A DNA stretch of 64,000 bases, from the NCBI GenBank assembly GCA_943788505.1, contig CALSQR010000001.1:1-64000 (forward strand), written 5' to 3'. Positions 1-7,736 of the stretch are shown here, piece after piece; positions within the stretch are counted from its first letter, which is position 1; the number at the start of each line of letters is the position of its first letter. The stretch comes from an uncultured bacterium (GTDB lineage: Bacteria; Bacteroidota; Rhodothermia; Rhodothermales; UBA10348). A program made the translations under genes and the position numbers. The notes beneath the pieces were generated by a model. The model was not told the origin of the DNA, did no database searches, and saw only the letters and a program-made list of their open reading frames with translations.

Positions 1-437
1 TTCCGTTGGCAAATATACCGGTCGGTTCGTACGTCCACGCCATTGAGATGAAGCCGGGCAAGGGGGCACAGATGGCACGTAGTGCTGGAACGTACGCCCA
101 GTTCACGGCAAAAGAAGGCAAATACGCCATCTTGCGTCTTCCGTCGGGTGAAACGCGCATGGTTCCAATCGGATGTGTTGCCACTATTGGCACGACATCC
201 AATCCGGATCACATGAACATTGAAATCGGAAAGGCTGGTCGTAAGCGCTGGATGGGAGTACGTCCCAAAACGCGTGGAGTGGCCATGAACCCTGTCGATC
301 ACCCTATGGGTGGTGGAGAAGGAAAGTCCTCCGGTGGTCACCCGCAGTCCCCAACCGGCGTGCCGGCTAAAGGATACAAGACTCGCAAGAAGAAAAATCA
401 GTCCGACAAGTACATCGTACGTCGTCGCAAGAAGTAA
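1..437 (+). CDS. rplB: 50S ribosomal protein L2, C-terminal part (cut by window edge)
   Basis: This is the C-terminal half of L2, a core 23S rRNA-binding protein needed for peptidyl transferase assembly. The reading frame is open from base 3 and begins within the conserved segment [20 protein letters not shown], so roughly the first 130 residues lie upstream of the window. The diagnostic [20 protein letters not shown] loop, which approaches the catalytic centre, is intact, and the tail is basic as usual. The internal TTG at base 6 is a sense codon, not the start. It is followed 6 nt later by rpsS, the normal S10-operon order. Identification is secure; only the 5' end is unknown. Confidence 0.97.
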   Translation, partial: PLANIPVGSYVHAIEMKPGKGAQMARSAGTYAQFTAKEGKYAILRLPSGETRMVPIGCVATIGTTSNPDHMNIEIGKAGRKRWMGVRPKTRGVAMNPVDHPMGGGEGKSSGGHPQSPTGVPAKGYKTRKKKNQSDKYIVRRRKK

Positions 438-443
438 GGAAGT

Positions 444-725
444 ATGGCTCGGTCACTAAAAAAAGGTCCGTTCATCCACTATAAGCTCCAGAAAAAGGTG
501 GATGAGCTGAATTCGTCCGGCAAGAAAAAGGTCGTTAAGACGTGGAGCCGCGCGTCAATGATCACTCCGGACTTCGTTGGACATACGTTTGCTGTGCATA
601 ACGGTAAGCAGTTCGTACCGGTGTATATCACTGAAAACATGGTAGGTCATCGTCTTGGCGAATTTTCGCCAACTCGTTTCTACCGTGGACACGCTGGTAC
701 CACTAAGGACAGAAAAGGTCGGTAA
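444..725 (+). CDS. rpsS: 30S ribosomal protein S19
   Basis: S19 sits in the head of the small subunit, where it pairs with S13 and contacts the A-site finger. The protein has 93 residues, the usual length, and begins [15 protein letters not shown], the family signature; [24 protein letters not shown]-type core and the C-terminal [12 protein letters not shown] motif are both present. The ATG is preceded by AAGGA, a reasonable ribosome-binding site. It lies between rplB and rplV in the standard order and is very probably co-transcribed with them. Confidence 0.98.
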   Translation: MARSLKKGPFIHYKLQKKVDELNSSGKKKVVKTWSRASMITPDFVGHTFAVHNGKQFVPVYITENMVGHRLGEFSPTRFYRGHAGTTKDRKGR

Positions 726-780
726 ACCCTATTCGGTCGGCTACTGAGTCTGTCAGTTAGGCGCCAAAACGATTGAGAAC

Positions 781-1188
781 ATGGAAGCAAGAGCTGTTCG
801 CAAACACATTCGGAGTTCACCGCGCAAAATGCGGACCGTGGTAAACGTGGTCCGTGGGAAGAAGGTGCCAGAAGCACTCGACACCCTAAACTTTCTCCCG
901 CAGAAAGTAACGCGCGATGTGAAGCTGACGATTCTGTCGGCTGTGCATAACCTGATTGATCGCAATAAGGACGAGCGCATCGACGAGGAGGAGCTGGTAA
1001 TCAGCGAAATCCGCGTAGATGAAGGACCTGCCTTTAAGCGTTTCCGTCCAGTTTCGCGTGGTCGTGCCCATCCCATCCTGAAACGTACCTGCCACCTGAC
1101 GGTGGTCGTGTCTGACCCGGCTGCAAGCCAGGATTCAGAAACGGTCGAGGTTGACGTTGAGGTTGAGGTTGAGAGCGGAGAAGAGTAA
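781..1188 (+). CDS. rplV: 50S ribosomal protein L22
   Basis: L22 lines the polypeptide exit tunnel and binds all domains of 23S rRNA. The 135-residue protein starts MEARAVRKHIRSSPRKMR and contains the conserved RGRAHPILKRTCHLTVVV beta-hairpin segment that forms the tunnel loop. After that core the protein carries an acidic tail of about 20 residues (repeated Val-Glu and Val-Asp pairs ending in ESGEE) that most L22 proteins lack; an acidic tail also occurs on L17 in this window. A 55-nt spacer separates it from rpsS. Confidence 0.97.
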   Translation: MEARAVRKHIRSSPRKMRTVVNVVRGKKVPEALDTLNFLPQKVTRDVKLTILSAVHNLIDRNKDERIDEEELVISEIRVDEGPAFKRFRPVSRGRAHPILKRTCHLTVVVSDPAASQDSETVEVDVEVEVESGEE

Positions 1189-1228
1189 GCACCCCCCAAG
1201 ATTACCCTGATAGATCAGAGAAAACCCC

Positions 1229-2020
1229 ATGGGTCAGAAGACACATCCAATCGGCTTTCGTCTCGGTATTATCCGAGGCTGGGATTCAAACTGGTACGCC
1301 GGTAAGGATTTCGCAGAAAAACTGATGGAGGACGATGAAATCCGCAACTATCTCGCAGCTCGTTTGAAGCGAGCCGGGCTAGCCCGTGTTGTGATTGAGC
1401 GTACTCCTAAGCGCGTTATCCTTACGCTGCACACCTCCCGACCAGGAGTTGTGATCGGTCGTGGTGGTGCGGAAGTCGAAAAACTGCGTGAGGAGATCAA
1501 AAAACTCACCAGCAAGGACATCCAGATCAACATTAACGAGATCAAACGCCCAGAAATGGACGCTAGTCTCGTCGCTCAGAATATCGCCCAGCAGCTTGAA
1601 GGTCGTGTTTCCTTTCGTCGCGCCATGAAGCAGGCCATTACGGCTGCTATGCGCATGGGCGCTGAAGGAATCCGTATCAAAGTTGGCGGACGTTTGGGCG
1701 GAGCCGAGATGGGTCGTACAGAGCAGTACTTGGAAGGCCGTGTACCGCTTCATACGATTCGCGCCGACATTGACTACTCGACGGCGACGGCTTACACCAT
1801 TTACGGTACTACCGGTGTAAAGGTGTGGATCTACCGCGGAGAAATCCTCGGAAGGCCAGATCTGAGTCCAAACGTACAGGCACAGCGCCAGCAGCTCCAG
1901 CAGATGGAGCCAGAGCGTGGCCGCGGACGTCGTGGACGCAGGGATCAGGCTCGTGATCAGCAGCGGGATCAGCGTGGTGGTGGCGGTCGCGGCGGACGTC
2001 GTGGCGGACCCACTAGATAG
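1229..2020 (+). CDS. rpsC: 30S ribosomal protein S3
   Basis: S3 forms part of the mRNA entry tunnel and has RNA-helicase-assisting activity. The first ~215 residues are canonical: start [20 protein letters not shown], the KH-domain GxxG-type motif [14 protein letters not shown], and the C-terminal domain with [18 protein letters not shown]. From about residue 220 there is a 40-residue extension that is extremely rich in Arg, Gly and Gln ([19 protein letters not shown] then [12 protein letters not shown]), giving 263 residues in total. RG-rich tails suggest extra nonspecific RNA contact, which is inference. Normal operon position between L22 and L16. Confidence 0.97.
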   Translation: MGQKTHPIGFRLGIIRGWDSNWYAGKDFAEKLMEDDEIRNYLAARLKRAGLARVVIERTPKRVILTLHTSRPGVVIGRGGAEVEKLREEIKKLTSKDIQININEIKRPEMDASLVAQNIAQQLEGRVSFRRAMKQAITAAMRMGAEGIRIKVGGRLGGAEMGRTEQYLEGRVPLHTIRADIDYSTATAYTIYGTTGVKVWIYRGEILGRPDLSPNVQAQRQQLQQMEPERGRGRRGRRDQARDQQRDQRGGGGRGGRRGGPTR

Positions 2021-2044
2021 TACTCAACCAGATTAGCTTGAATG

Positions 2045-2059
2045 CCGGCCCTAGGTCGG
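2045..2059 (+). promoter_or_regulatory. Hairpin in the rpsC-rplP spacer
   Basis: CCGGCC-CTA-GGTCGG: six base pairs with one G-U, loop CTA, in the 61-nt spacer. Confidence 0.35.
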
Positions 2060-2081
2060 AACCGAAAGAAGAGGAACAATC

Positions 2082-2504
2082 ATGTTAATGCCAAAGCGCG
2101 TCAAGCGCCGCCGCGTACAGAAGGGAAGGATCAAGGGCAACGCTCAGCGTGGCACCCGCGTTGATTTCGGAGATTTCGGAATCAAAGCCCTTGAGACGGG
2201 TAGACTGACGAGTCGTCAGATCGAAGCCGCTCGTATTTCCATGACTCGGCACTTGAAACGTGCCGGAAAGGTCTGGATTCGGGTATTTCCTGACAAACCT
2301 ATGACGAAGAAGCCTGCTGAAACCCGCATGGGTAAAGGTAAAGGTGCTCCGGAGTACTGGGTAGCTGTAGTGCGTCCTGGACGCATTTTGTTCGAAGTCG
2401 GTGGAGGTATCGAATTCGATATGGCCAAGGAAGCCATGCGTCGAGCCCAGCAGAAACTCCCCATTCTCACGAAGGTCGTTACACGACCTGACTATAAAGC
2501 CTGA
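2082..2504 (+). CDS. rplP: 50S ribosomal protein L16
   Basis: L16 lies at the base of the central protuberance and helps position A-site tRNA. The 140-residue protein begins [19 protein letters not shown] and has the conserved [26 protein letters not shown] region and the [16 protein letters not shown] loop. I prefer the ATG at 2082 to the one six bases later because the family begins M-L-x-P-K-R, and AGAGGAA sits just upstream as a ribosome-binding site. It is followed after 11 nt by rpmC. Confidence 0.97.
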   Translation: MLMPKRVKRRRVQKGRIKGNAQRGTRVDFGDFGIKALETGRLTSRQIEAARISMTRHLKRAGKVWIRVFPDKPMTKKPAETRMGKGKGAPEYWVAVVRPGRILFEVGGGIEFDMAKEAMRRAQQKLPILTKVVTRPDYKA

Positions 2505-2515
2505 GGTACCTGCGC

Positions 2516-2719
2516 ATGAAGGCCAAAGAAATCAGAGAACTCAGCACGGAAGAGATCCAATCGCGTATTGCAGACGAACTTGGGCAGCTTAGCCATCTCA
2601 AGTTTCAGCACGCGATTGCTGATCTTCAGAACCCGCTGATCCTCCGTCAGAAACGACGCTTAGTCGCACAGCTCGAGACTATCCTGAAGGAAAAAATCGA
2701 AAGCGTAGAAGCAGCATAA
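2516..2719 (+). CDS. rpmC: 50S ribosomal protein L29
   Basis: L29 is a small helical protein at the tunnel exit that, with L23, forms the docking site for SRP and trigger factor. The 67-residue sequence has the expected layout: an N-terminal helix with KEIRELSTEEIQSRIADEL, then LKFQHAIADLQNPLILRQ and a second basic helix. Its ribosome-binding site GAGG overlaps the rplP stop codon, indicating translational coupling. A stem-loop lies in the spacer that follows. Confidence 0.95.
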   Translation: MKAKEIRELSTEEIQSRIADELGQLSHLKFQHAIADLQNPLILRQKRRLVAQLETILKEKIESVEAA

Positions 2720-2734
2720 ACCAAATAAAGGTAG

Positions 2735-2764
2735 TTGGTGAGGAAACGGTAAACGGCTCACCAA
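2735..2764 (+). promoter_or_regulatory. Hairpin in the rpmC-rpsQ spacer
   Basis: Perfect 8-bp stem TTGGTGAG/CTCACCAA with a 14-nt loop that holds two AAACGG copies, ending 13 nt before the rpsQ start. Confidence 0.5.
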
Positions 2765-2777
2765 GCCCCAGACAACA

Positions 2778-3047
2778 ATGGAAGCAGAAAAAACCACTAG
2801 AAACGCACGTAAAGAACGAGTCGGTCTTGTTGTAAGCAACAAGATGGATAAGAGCATTACGGTCGCCATCGAACGTCGGATGAAGCACCCGATGTACGGC
2901 AAGTTTGTCAAGCAGACGACTAAGCTGATGGCTCACGATGAAAATAATGATGCCGGTGAGGGTGATACCGTCCGCATTATGGAAACCCGTCCTCTCAGCA
3001 AAAACAAACGCTGGAGACTGATTGAAATCGTTGAGCGCGCCAAATAA
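2778..3047 (+). CDS. rpsQ: 30S ribosomal protein S17
   Basis: S17 is an OB-fold protein that binds helices 7 and 11 of 16S rRNA early in assembly. The 89-residue protein has the family hallmarks [28 protein letters not shown] and the C-terminal [20 protein letters not shown]. It is preceded by an 8-bp perfect hairpin in the rpmC-rpsQ spacer and followed by a spacer containing a three-copy 7-bp repeat. Confidence 0.97.
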   Translation: MEAEKTTRNARKERVGLVVSNKMDKSITVAIERRMKHPMYGKFVKQTTKLMAHDENNDAGEGDTVRIMETRPLSKNKRWRLIEIVERAK

Positions 3048-3053
3048 ACGGCC

Positions 3054-3074
3054 CTCAGTACTCAGTACTCAGTA
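3054..3074 (+). repeat. Three 7-bp direct repeats in the rpsQ-rplN spacer
   Basis: CTCAGTA is repeated three times without interruption between rpsQ and rplN. Non-coding; no stem is apparent. Confidence 0.8.
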
Positions 3075-3105
3075 ATCAGGCTGACAACGCCAATCGAGCA
3101 AAGCA

Positions 3106-3474
3106 ATGATCCAGCAAGAATCAAGACTAAAAGTTGCCGACAACAGCGGAGCAAAGGAAGTCCTTTGTATCCGGGTTCTAGGTGGCACTAAGCGCCGGTA
3201 TGCCCGTGTGGGTGATACCATCGTAGTTTCGGTGAAGAGCGCCATTCCAGGCGGCAACGTGAAAAAAGGAGAAGTCTCCAAAGCCGTTGTCGTCCGCACC
3301 CGAAAGGAATATCGTCGTCCGGATGGTTCTTACATCCGGTTTGATGAGAATGCAGCCGTGCTGCTGAATGCCCAGGGTGAACCCCGGGGAACGCGTATCT
3401 TCGGGCCCGTCGCTCGTGAACTGCGCGACAAGCAGTTCATGCGTATCGTCTCCTTGGCACCCGAGGTGCTGTAA
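3106..3474 (+). CDS. rplN: 50S ribosomal protein L14
   Basis: L14 is a highly conserved beta-barrel protein at the subunit interface that forms bridges B5 and B8 and is the docking site of the silencing factor RsfS. At 122 residues it is exactly family length and begins [20 protein letters not shown]. The segments [22 protein letters not shown] and [28 protein letters not shown] are near-consensus (quoted here only as landmarks). It is followed by rplX after 61 nt containing two adjacent small hairpins. Confidence 0.97.
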   Translation: MIQQESRLKVADNSGAKEVLCIRVLGGTKRRYARVGDTIVVSVKSAIPGGNVKKGEVSKAVVVRTRKEYRRPDGSYIRFDENAAVLLNAQGEPRGTRIFGPVARELRDKQFMRIVSLAPEVL

Positions 3475-3479
3475 ACCAC

Positions 3480-3512
3480 GAATCAGACCAATGTTGATTC
3501 CGGTACTACCGG
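3480..3512 (+). promoter_or_regulatory. Two adjacent hairpins in the rplN-rplX spacer
   Basis: GAATCA/TGATTC (6 bp, 9-nt loop) is followed directly by CCGGT/ACCGG (5 bp, loop ACT); the two share one base at 3500, so they compete at the junction. Confidence 0.35.
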
Positions 3513-3535
3513 CCTCGACTTGAACAAAGAGAACA

Positions 3536-3892
3536 ATGCCACGGAAGCACAACAAGCAGAAGAAGCTGCACATCCGCAAGGGTGACATGGTTCGGGTAAT
3601 CGCCGGGAATGACCGGGGAAAGGAAGGCAAAGTCCTTCGTGTATATCCTGAAACCGAGCGCATCATCATTGAAGGGGTGAATGTTCGTATGCGTCATACG
3701 CGCCCGAACCAGCTCTACCCGCAGGGAGGCCGTATCCAACAGGAAATGGCTATCCACGCATCCAACGTCATGCCACTTGATAGCAATGGCGAACCGACTC
3801 GCATCGGTCGCAAGCGTATCGAGGATACCGAAACGGGTCGTTCCCGTTGGGTCCGTGTGGCTGCGACGACTGGGGAAGAGCTCGATAGCTGA
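3536..3892 (+). CDS. rplX: 50S ribosomal protein L24
   Basis: L24 is one of the two assembly-initiator proteins of the large subunit and binds the 5' end of 23S rRNA. The 118-residue protein has the KOW motif [21 protein letters not shown] near the start and the downstream [20 protein letters not shown] and VMPLD signatures. Length is slightly above the 104-residue E. coli protein because of a C-terminal extension with [18 protein letters not shown]. Normal spc-operon position. Confidence 0.96.
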   Translation: MPRKHNKQKKLHIRKGDMVRVIAGNDRGKEGKVLRVYPETERIIIEGVNVRMRHTRPNQLYPQGGRIQQEMAIHASNVMPLDSNGEPTRIGRKRIEDTETGRSRWVRVAATTGEELDS

Positions 3893-3944
3893 TCCCTACC
3901 AACCTATTTGGCTCACTAGAGCAGAAACCATCAGTAAAGGAACA

Positions 3945-4508
3945 ATGGACGGTTACGTACCCCGCCTCAAGGGCAAGTATCAGGAGGAGATAGTACCTGA
4001 GCTCATGAAGCAGTTCGAGTATGCGAACATCATGCAGGTGCCCCGCCTTCTCAAGATCAGCGTCAACAAAGGCGTCGGCGAAGCTGCGATCAATAAAAAG
4101 ATCATGGATGATGCTGTCGAAGAAATTCGCGTCATCACTGGTCAGCAGCCGATGATCCGTAAAGCACGCAAAGCCGTATCGAACTTTAAGCTTCGCCAGG
4201 GCATGCCTGTGGGAGCTTCTGCTACGCTTCGCGGCGAGAAGATGTACGAATTCTTGGATCGCCTGATCACGTTGGCATTGCCTCGTGTTCGTGACTTCCG
4301 AGGTATTCCTGATCGCTCGTTTGACGGGCGTGGAAACTACTCCTTGGGTATCAAGGAGCAGATCGTATTTCCGGAAATCAATGTCGACTCCGTCGGTAAT
4401 ATTTCCGGTTTGGACGTCACGTTTGTGACTTCCGCAAACACAGATGAGGAAGCAATGGCGCTACTCAAGGCATTTGGAATGCCTTTTGTACGACGTGATG
4501 CAGCCTGA
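3945..4508 (+). CDS. rplE: 50S ribosomal protein L5
   Basis: L5 binds 5S rRNA and contacts P-site tRNA in the central protuberance. The frame is open well upstream, but the start is placed at the ATG at 3945: it is preceded by AAAGGAACA, gives 187 residues (family 175-190) and begins [18 protein letters not shown] as expected, whereas the upstream stretch is an out-of-frame reading of rplX. The conserved [33 protein letters not shown] and [20 protein letters not shown] segments are present. Confidence 0.97.
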   Translation: MDGYVPRLKGKYQEEIVPELMKQFEYANIMQVPRLLKISVNKGVGEAAINKKIMDDAVEEIRVITGQQPMIRKARKAVSNFKLRQGMPVGASATLRGEKMYEFLDRLITLALPRVRDFRGIPDRSFDGRGNYSLGIKEQIVFPEINVDSVGNISGLDVTFVTSANTDEEAMALLKAFGMPFVRRDAA

Positions 4509-4543
4509 TCAATCGACAGAACGTCAATAGACACAACTGAATA

Positions 4544-4813
4544 ATGGCTAAGAAAAGCTGGATTGCCCGAGAGCGTAAGCGCAAACGCATGGTGGAGAAA
4601 TACGCCACGCGTCGTGCAGCCCTCAAGGCAGCAGGAGACTGGGAAGGTCTGCAAAGGCTTCCACGTGATGCGAGCCCCGTTCGCATGCGTAACCGATGCG
4701 CTCTCACAGGTCGTTCGCGCGGTTATCTGCGCAAGTTCGGCCTCTGCCGTATCGCATTCCGCGACATGGCTCGTGCCGGTATTATTCCTGGTATCCGTAA
4801 ATCCTCTTGGTAG
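4544..4813 (+). CDS. rpsN: 30S ribosomal protein S14, zinc-independent (long) form
   Basis: S14 binds in the head of the 30S subunit near S3 and S10. This is the 89-residue long form: it lacks the paired CxxC motifs of the short zinc-binding S14 and has [20 protein letters not shown], then the typical [17 protein letters not shown] end. It therefore needs no zinc. Together with the cysteine-poor L36 in this window, this shows that the primary ribosome here uses zinc-free versions of two proteins that carry zinc in many bacteria. Confidence 0.97.
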   Translation: MAKKSWIARERKRKRMVEKYATRRAALKAAGDWEGLQRLPRDASPVRMRNRCALTGRSRGYLRKFGLCRIAFRDMARAGIIPGIRKSSW

Positions 4814-4852
4814 ACAGAACCCTCAAGGGGACTATTTACCTCAATCGTTCAC

Positions 4853-4889
4853 GTTGCCAAGCACACACGAAGTGTGAACTGGTAGCAAC
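4853..4889 (+). promoter_or_regulatory. Stem-loop in the rpsH leader
   Basis: GTTGC pairs with GCAAC outside an inner stem CACAC/GTGTG closed by GAA. It ends 14 nt before the rpsH start. S8 represses the spc operon in E. coli by binding mRNA that mimics 16S helix 21; whether this stem does so is untested. Confidence 0.4.
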
Positions 4890-4903
4890 ACGAGAAAATA
4901 ATT

Positions 4904-5302
4904 ATGAACGTTAGCGATCCCGTAGCAGATTACCTGACTCGTATCAGGAATGCGCAGAAATCAGCTCATCGGCATGTGGACATTCCGGCGTCAAAGCTGA
5001 AACGCGCAATGACCCAGATCCTACTCGACAAGGGATATGTACGTAGGTACATCAACGTCGATGATGGCAAGCAGGGTCTTATCCGCATCTACCTTAAGTA
5101 CCAGAAAGATGGTACTCCCGTCATTCGCTCAATGAAGCGTGCCTCCAAGCCGGGTCTCCGTTATTACACGGGCGCGGAAGGACTTCCCAGGGTACGTGGC
5201 GGACTTGGTGTCGCCATCATTTCGACGTCCCGCGGCGTCATGACGGACAAAGAAGCACGCGTCAACCACATTGGTGGCGAAGTGCTAGCCTACGTCTACT
5301 AG
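4904..5302 (+). CDS. rpsH: 30S ribosomal protein S8
   Basis: S8 binds helix 21 of 16S rRNA and in E. coli is the translational repressor of the spc operon. The 132-residue protein begins MNVSDPVADYLTRIRNAQKS and ends with GGLGVAIISTSRGVMTDKEA then GGEVLAYVY, all consensus. The 90-nt spacer upstream is long for this operon and can fold into a stem-loop ending 14 nt before the start codon, which makes it a candidate for S8 autoregulation (inference). Confidence 0.97.
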   Translation: MNVSDPVADYLTRIRNAQKSAHRHVDIPASKLKRAMTQILLDKGYVRRYINVDDGKQGLIRIYLKYQKDGTPVIRSMKRASKPGLRYYTGAEGLPRVRGGLGVAIISTSRGVMTDKEARVNHIGGEVLAYVY

Positions 5303-5348
5303 GACAGGCTACTTTCCTATACTTTTTCGAAACGCATCGAGAGATAAA

Positions 5349-5903
5349 ATGTCACGAGTGGGTAAAGCACCGATTTCGGTTTCCGACCAGATTAAGGTTG
5401 ATATCGGATCGAACAACCTGGTGACGGTTTCCGGACCGAAAGGGGAGTTATCCCTTCAGGTCGATCCGGACATCAGCCTGAAGATCGAAGAAGGAGAGCT
5501 CACGGTCTCCCGTCCTACCGATCAAAAGCGTCATCGCGCATTGCATGGCCTGTACCGTTCCCTTTTGGATAACATGGTTCAGGGCGTAGCAGAGGGTTAC
5601 AAGAAGGAACTCGAAGTAATCGGTGTGGGCTTCCGCGCCGCCGTTACTAACGGGGTTCTTGAATTGGCTCTTGGCTATTCGCATCCTATTTACTTCGTAC
5701 CGCCGGAAGGCATAAACGTCGAAGTTGATACGAAGCGAAGCAAAAATACCTTCATCATCATAGAAGGTGTTGACAAGCAGATGGTTGGTCAGGTTGCTGC
5801 TAAGATCCGGTCCCTTCGTCCGCCAGAGCCCTACAAAGGCAAAGGTGTTCGGTACTCTGACGAGTACGTACGTCGCAAGGCAGGTAAGACCGCAGCCCGG
5901 TAG
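5349..5903 (+). CDS. rplF: 50S ribosomal protein L6
   Basis: L6 lies near the sarcin-ricin loop and factor-binding centre. The 184-residue protein has two copies of the L6 fold: MSRVGKAPISVSDQIKVDI at the start, GVAEGYKKELEVIGVGFRA in the middle, and the C-terminal signature RPPEPYKGKGVRYSDEYVRRKAGKT. Length and order are canonical, between rpsH and rplR. Confidence 0.97.
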   Translation: MSRVGKAPISVSDQIKVDIGSNNLVTVSGPKGELSLQVDPDISLKIEEGELTVSRPTDQKRHRALHGLYRSLLDNMVQGVAEGYKKELEVIGVGFRAAVTNGVLELALGYSHPIYFVPPEGINVEVDTKRSKNTFIIIEGVDKQMVGQVAAKIRSLRPPEPYKGKGVRYSDEYVRRKAGKTAAR

Positions 5904-5920
5904 TATTAAACAATTGCATG

Positions 5921-5945
5921 ACCGGAGGGTCGGAAATCTTCCGGT
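5921..5945 (+). promoter_or_regulatory. Hairpin in the rplF-rplR spacer
   Basis: ACCGGA/TCCGGT, 6 bp with a 13-nt loop, ending 14 nt before the rplR start. Confidence 0.3.
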
Positions 5946-5959
5946 AAAAGAGAGAAAAG

Positions 5960-6310
5960 ATGGCAACAACGAAATTGGCACAGCGCATCCGCGTAAAACG
6001 CGGTATTCGCAAGAAGATCAACGGAACGGCCGCTCGGCCGCGTCTGAGCGTCTTTCGTTCGAACAAGAACATTTACGCTCAGCTTGTCGACGATCTGAGT
6101 GGCCACACTCTGGCCGCAGCAAGCAGCCAGCAGGACGGCATCTCAGGAGCAAATCCTGTAGAAGTCGCCAAATCTGTTGGCAAGGCGCTTGCTGAATCCG
6201 CCAAAGCAGGAGGGATCGAAACGGTCGTTTTTGACCGTAACGGTTACCAGTATCACGGTCGCGTCAAGGCCCTCGCCGAAGGTGCCCGTGAAGGCGGACT
6301 CTCATTCTGA
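5960..6310 (+). CDS. rplR: 50S ribosomal protein L18
   Basis: L18 binds 5S rRNA together with L5. The 116-residue protein has a basic N-terminus ([20 protein letters not shown]), the [18 protein letters not shown] strand region and the C-terminal [26 protein letters not shown] motif. A purine-rich AAGAGAGAAAAG precedes the ATG. The spacer between rplF and this gene holds a 6-bp ACCGGA/TCCGGT hairpin. Confidence 0.97.
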   Translation: MATTKLAQRIRVKRGIRKKINGTAARPRLSVFRSNKNIYAQLVDDLSGHTLAAASSQQDGISGANPVEVAKSVGKALAESAKAGGIETVVFDRNGYQYHGRVKALAEGAREGGLSF

Positions 6311-6341
6311 CCCGGATACCCGGACAATAACAACACGAATC

Positions 6342-6872
6342 ATGGCCAAAGGAAGTAATCGTAACTCGCGCGACCGTACAAGTGACTCCCAGATTGAATG
6401 GGTAGAGCGCCTCGTATCGGTAAAGCGTGTAGCTAAGGTGGTCAAGGGTGGTCGCCGTTTCTCATTCAATGCTGTAGTCGTCGTTGGCGACGGTAAAGGA
6501 TCCGTCGGAACGGGTCTTGGCAAAGCGAATGAAGTATCCAGCGCTATCGCTAAAGGCACAGAAGACGCCAAGAAGAATCTTTCCCGCGTGCCGATGCGCC
6601 GTGGAACGGTTCCTCACCCAGTAATCGGTAAGCAGGATGCTGGCCGGGTACTTCTCAAACCGGCATCGCACGGTACGGGAGTTATCGCTGGTGGTGGTGT
6701 TCGCGCCGTACTAGAATGCGCCGGATACACCGACATTCTTTCGAAGTCCCTTGGATCAAGCAACCCTCATAACCAGGTGGCTGCTACTATGGATGCCCTG
6801 CGCAACCTAGAGGATTCGATGGAAGTCGCTAAACGCCGCAATCTTCCGCTGAAGCGGGTTTTTGAAGGCTGA
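6342..6872 (+). CDS. rpsE: 30S ribosomal protein S5
   Basis: S5 is a decoding-accuracy protein at the mRNA entry site. Although the frame is open from inside rplR, the ATG at 6342 gives the expected 176-residue product [20 protein letters not shown]. The RNA-binding signature [20 protein letters not shown] and the C-terminal domain with [16 protein letters not shown] and [19 protein letters not shown] are intact. Confidence 0.97.
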   Translation: MAKGSNRNSRDRTSDSQIEWVERLVSVKRVAKVVKGGRRFSFNAVVVVGDGKGSVGTGLGKANEVSSAIAKGTEDAKKNLSRVPMRRGTVPHPVIGKQDAGRVLLKPASHGTGVIAGGGVRAVLECAGYTDILSKSLGSSNPHNQVAATMDALRNLEDSMEVAKRRNLPLKRVFEG

Positions 6873-6884
6873 ACCGTCCTGAAG

Positions 6885-6900
6885 CGGAGACTTGTCTCCG
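6885..6900 (+). promoter_or_regulatory. Compact hairpin in the rpsE-rpmD spacer
   Basis: CGGAGA-CTTG-TCTCCG, a perfect 6-bp stem with a tetraloop, 25 nt before the preferred rpmD start. Confidence 0.5.
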
Positions 6901-6925
6901 TCCACGAATGAACCGAACCACATCG

Positions 6926-7105
6926 ATGGCAAAGCTCAAAATTACCCAGATTAAAAGCGCTATTAGGCGCCCTGGCACTCAGAAGAAGACCGTAGCAGCG
7001 CTCGGACTTCGTCGGCTTAACCAGACGGTTGAACATGAGGACAGCCCGCAGATTCGCGGTATGCTGGCCAAAGTTCATCACCTGATCAAGGTCGAGAGCG
7101 CCTAA
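6926..7105 (+). CDS. rpmD: 50S ribosomal protein L30
   Basis: L30 is a small ferredoxin-like-fold protein of the large subunit. The start is ambiguous: an in-frame ATG at 6908 would add MNRTTS, but the ATG at 6926 gives MAKLKITQIKSAIRRPGTQK, the usual family start, and 59 residues, the usual length. A 6-bp hairpin with a 4-nt loop (CGGAGA/TCTCCG) at 6885-6900 would lie only 7 nt upstream of the first ATG, which also favours the second. The motif LGLRRLNQTVEHEDSPQIRG is diagnostic. Confidence 0.93.
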   Translation: MAKLKITQIKSAIRRPGTQKKTVAALGLRRLNQTVEHEDSPQIRGMLAKVHHLIKVESA

Positions 7106-7154
7106 ACTGACTGACTAGGCATATTTCTGGAAACAGGAACGTCTAGTCTTCAGT
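7106..7154 (+). promoter_or_regulatory. Long composite stem-loop between rpmD and rplO
   Basis: Starting directly after the rpmD stop codon: ACTGA/TCAGT (5 bp), internal loop, GACTAG/CTAGTC (6 bp), and an apical 6-bp stem TTTCTG/CAGGAA (one U-G) with a GAAA tetraloop. The arms enclose nearly the whole element. No T-tract follows. It ends 59 nt before rplO. Confidence 0.6.
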
Positions 7155-7213
7155 CTTTATCACATTCTACAGAACAAGCGAGTCCCGTTCGACGGGGCGA
7201 TATAGCAAACATC

Positions 7214-7672
7214 ATGGATCTGAGCAATCTTAAGCCCGCTAAAGGGTCTACAAAGTCGCGCAAGCGCATTGGTCGAGGTGAAGGCTCCGGACGTGGAGGT
7301 CACTCGGCAACGAGAGGAAATAACGGACAGAAGTCTCGTGCAGGCGCCAGCATTCCAGTCTGGTTTGAGGGTGGGCAGATGCCACTCCAGCGTCGTGTGC
7401 CGAAATTTGGTTTCAAGAATCCTTTCCGAAAAGAATATCACGCGGTTAACGTATCCCGTCTGGTTGAATTGGTCACATCGGGCGCGGTTGATGCTTCCGA
7501 AGAGATCACACCGGCTACGCTGCATAATGCTGGCCTGGTTGGTAAGAAAGAGCTTGTCAAAGTGCTCGGTGGTGGCGATATCGATACAGCCATCAAGGTC
7601 TCAGCCCACGCTTTTAGCAAAACAGCCCAAGAGAAGATCGAAAAGGCAGGTGGTACGGCTACCGTACTCTGA
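7214..7672 (+). CDS. rplO: 50S ribosomal protein L15
   Basis: L15 is a late-binding large-subunit protein with an extended N-terminal arm. The 152-residue protein starts MDLSNLKPAKGSTKSRKRIG, has the glycine-rich GRGEGSGRGGHSATRGNNGQ arm, then FEGGQMPLQRRVPKFGFKNP and a C-terminal globular domain. The 108-nt spacer upstream is the most structured of the cluster: a long stem-loop begins immediately after the rpmD stop codon. Confidence 0.97.
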   Translation: MDLSNLKPAKGSTKSRKRIGRGEGSGRGGHSATRGNNGQKSRAGASIPVWFEGGQMPLQRRVPKFGFKNPFRKEYHAVNVSRLVELVTSGAVDASEEITPATLHNAGLVGKKELVKVLGGGDIDTAIKVSAHAFSKTAQEKIEKAGGTATVL

Positions 7673-7736
7673 CCTCAAATCGTCTCGTAATCAACCGTTT
7701 CATCCCGGCCCCGAAAGGGAGTAATCGAATATCATC

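Noticed and set aside
3681-3944. Long N-terminal extension of rplE
   Set aside because: It is an out-of-frame reading of rplX; the ATG at 3945 matches the family start and length.
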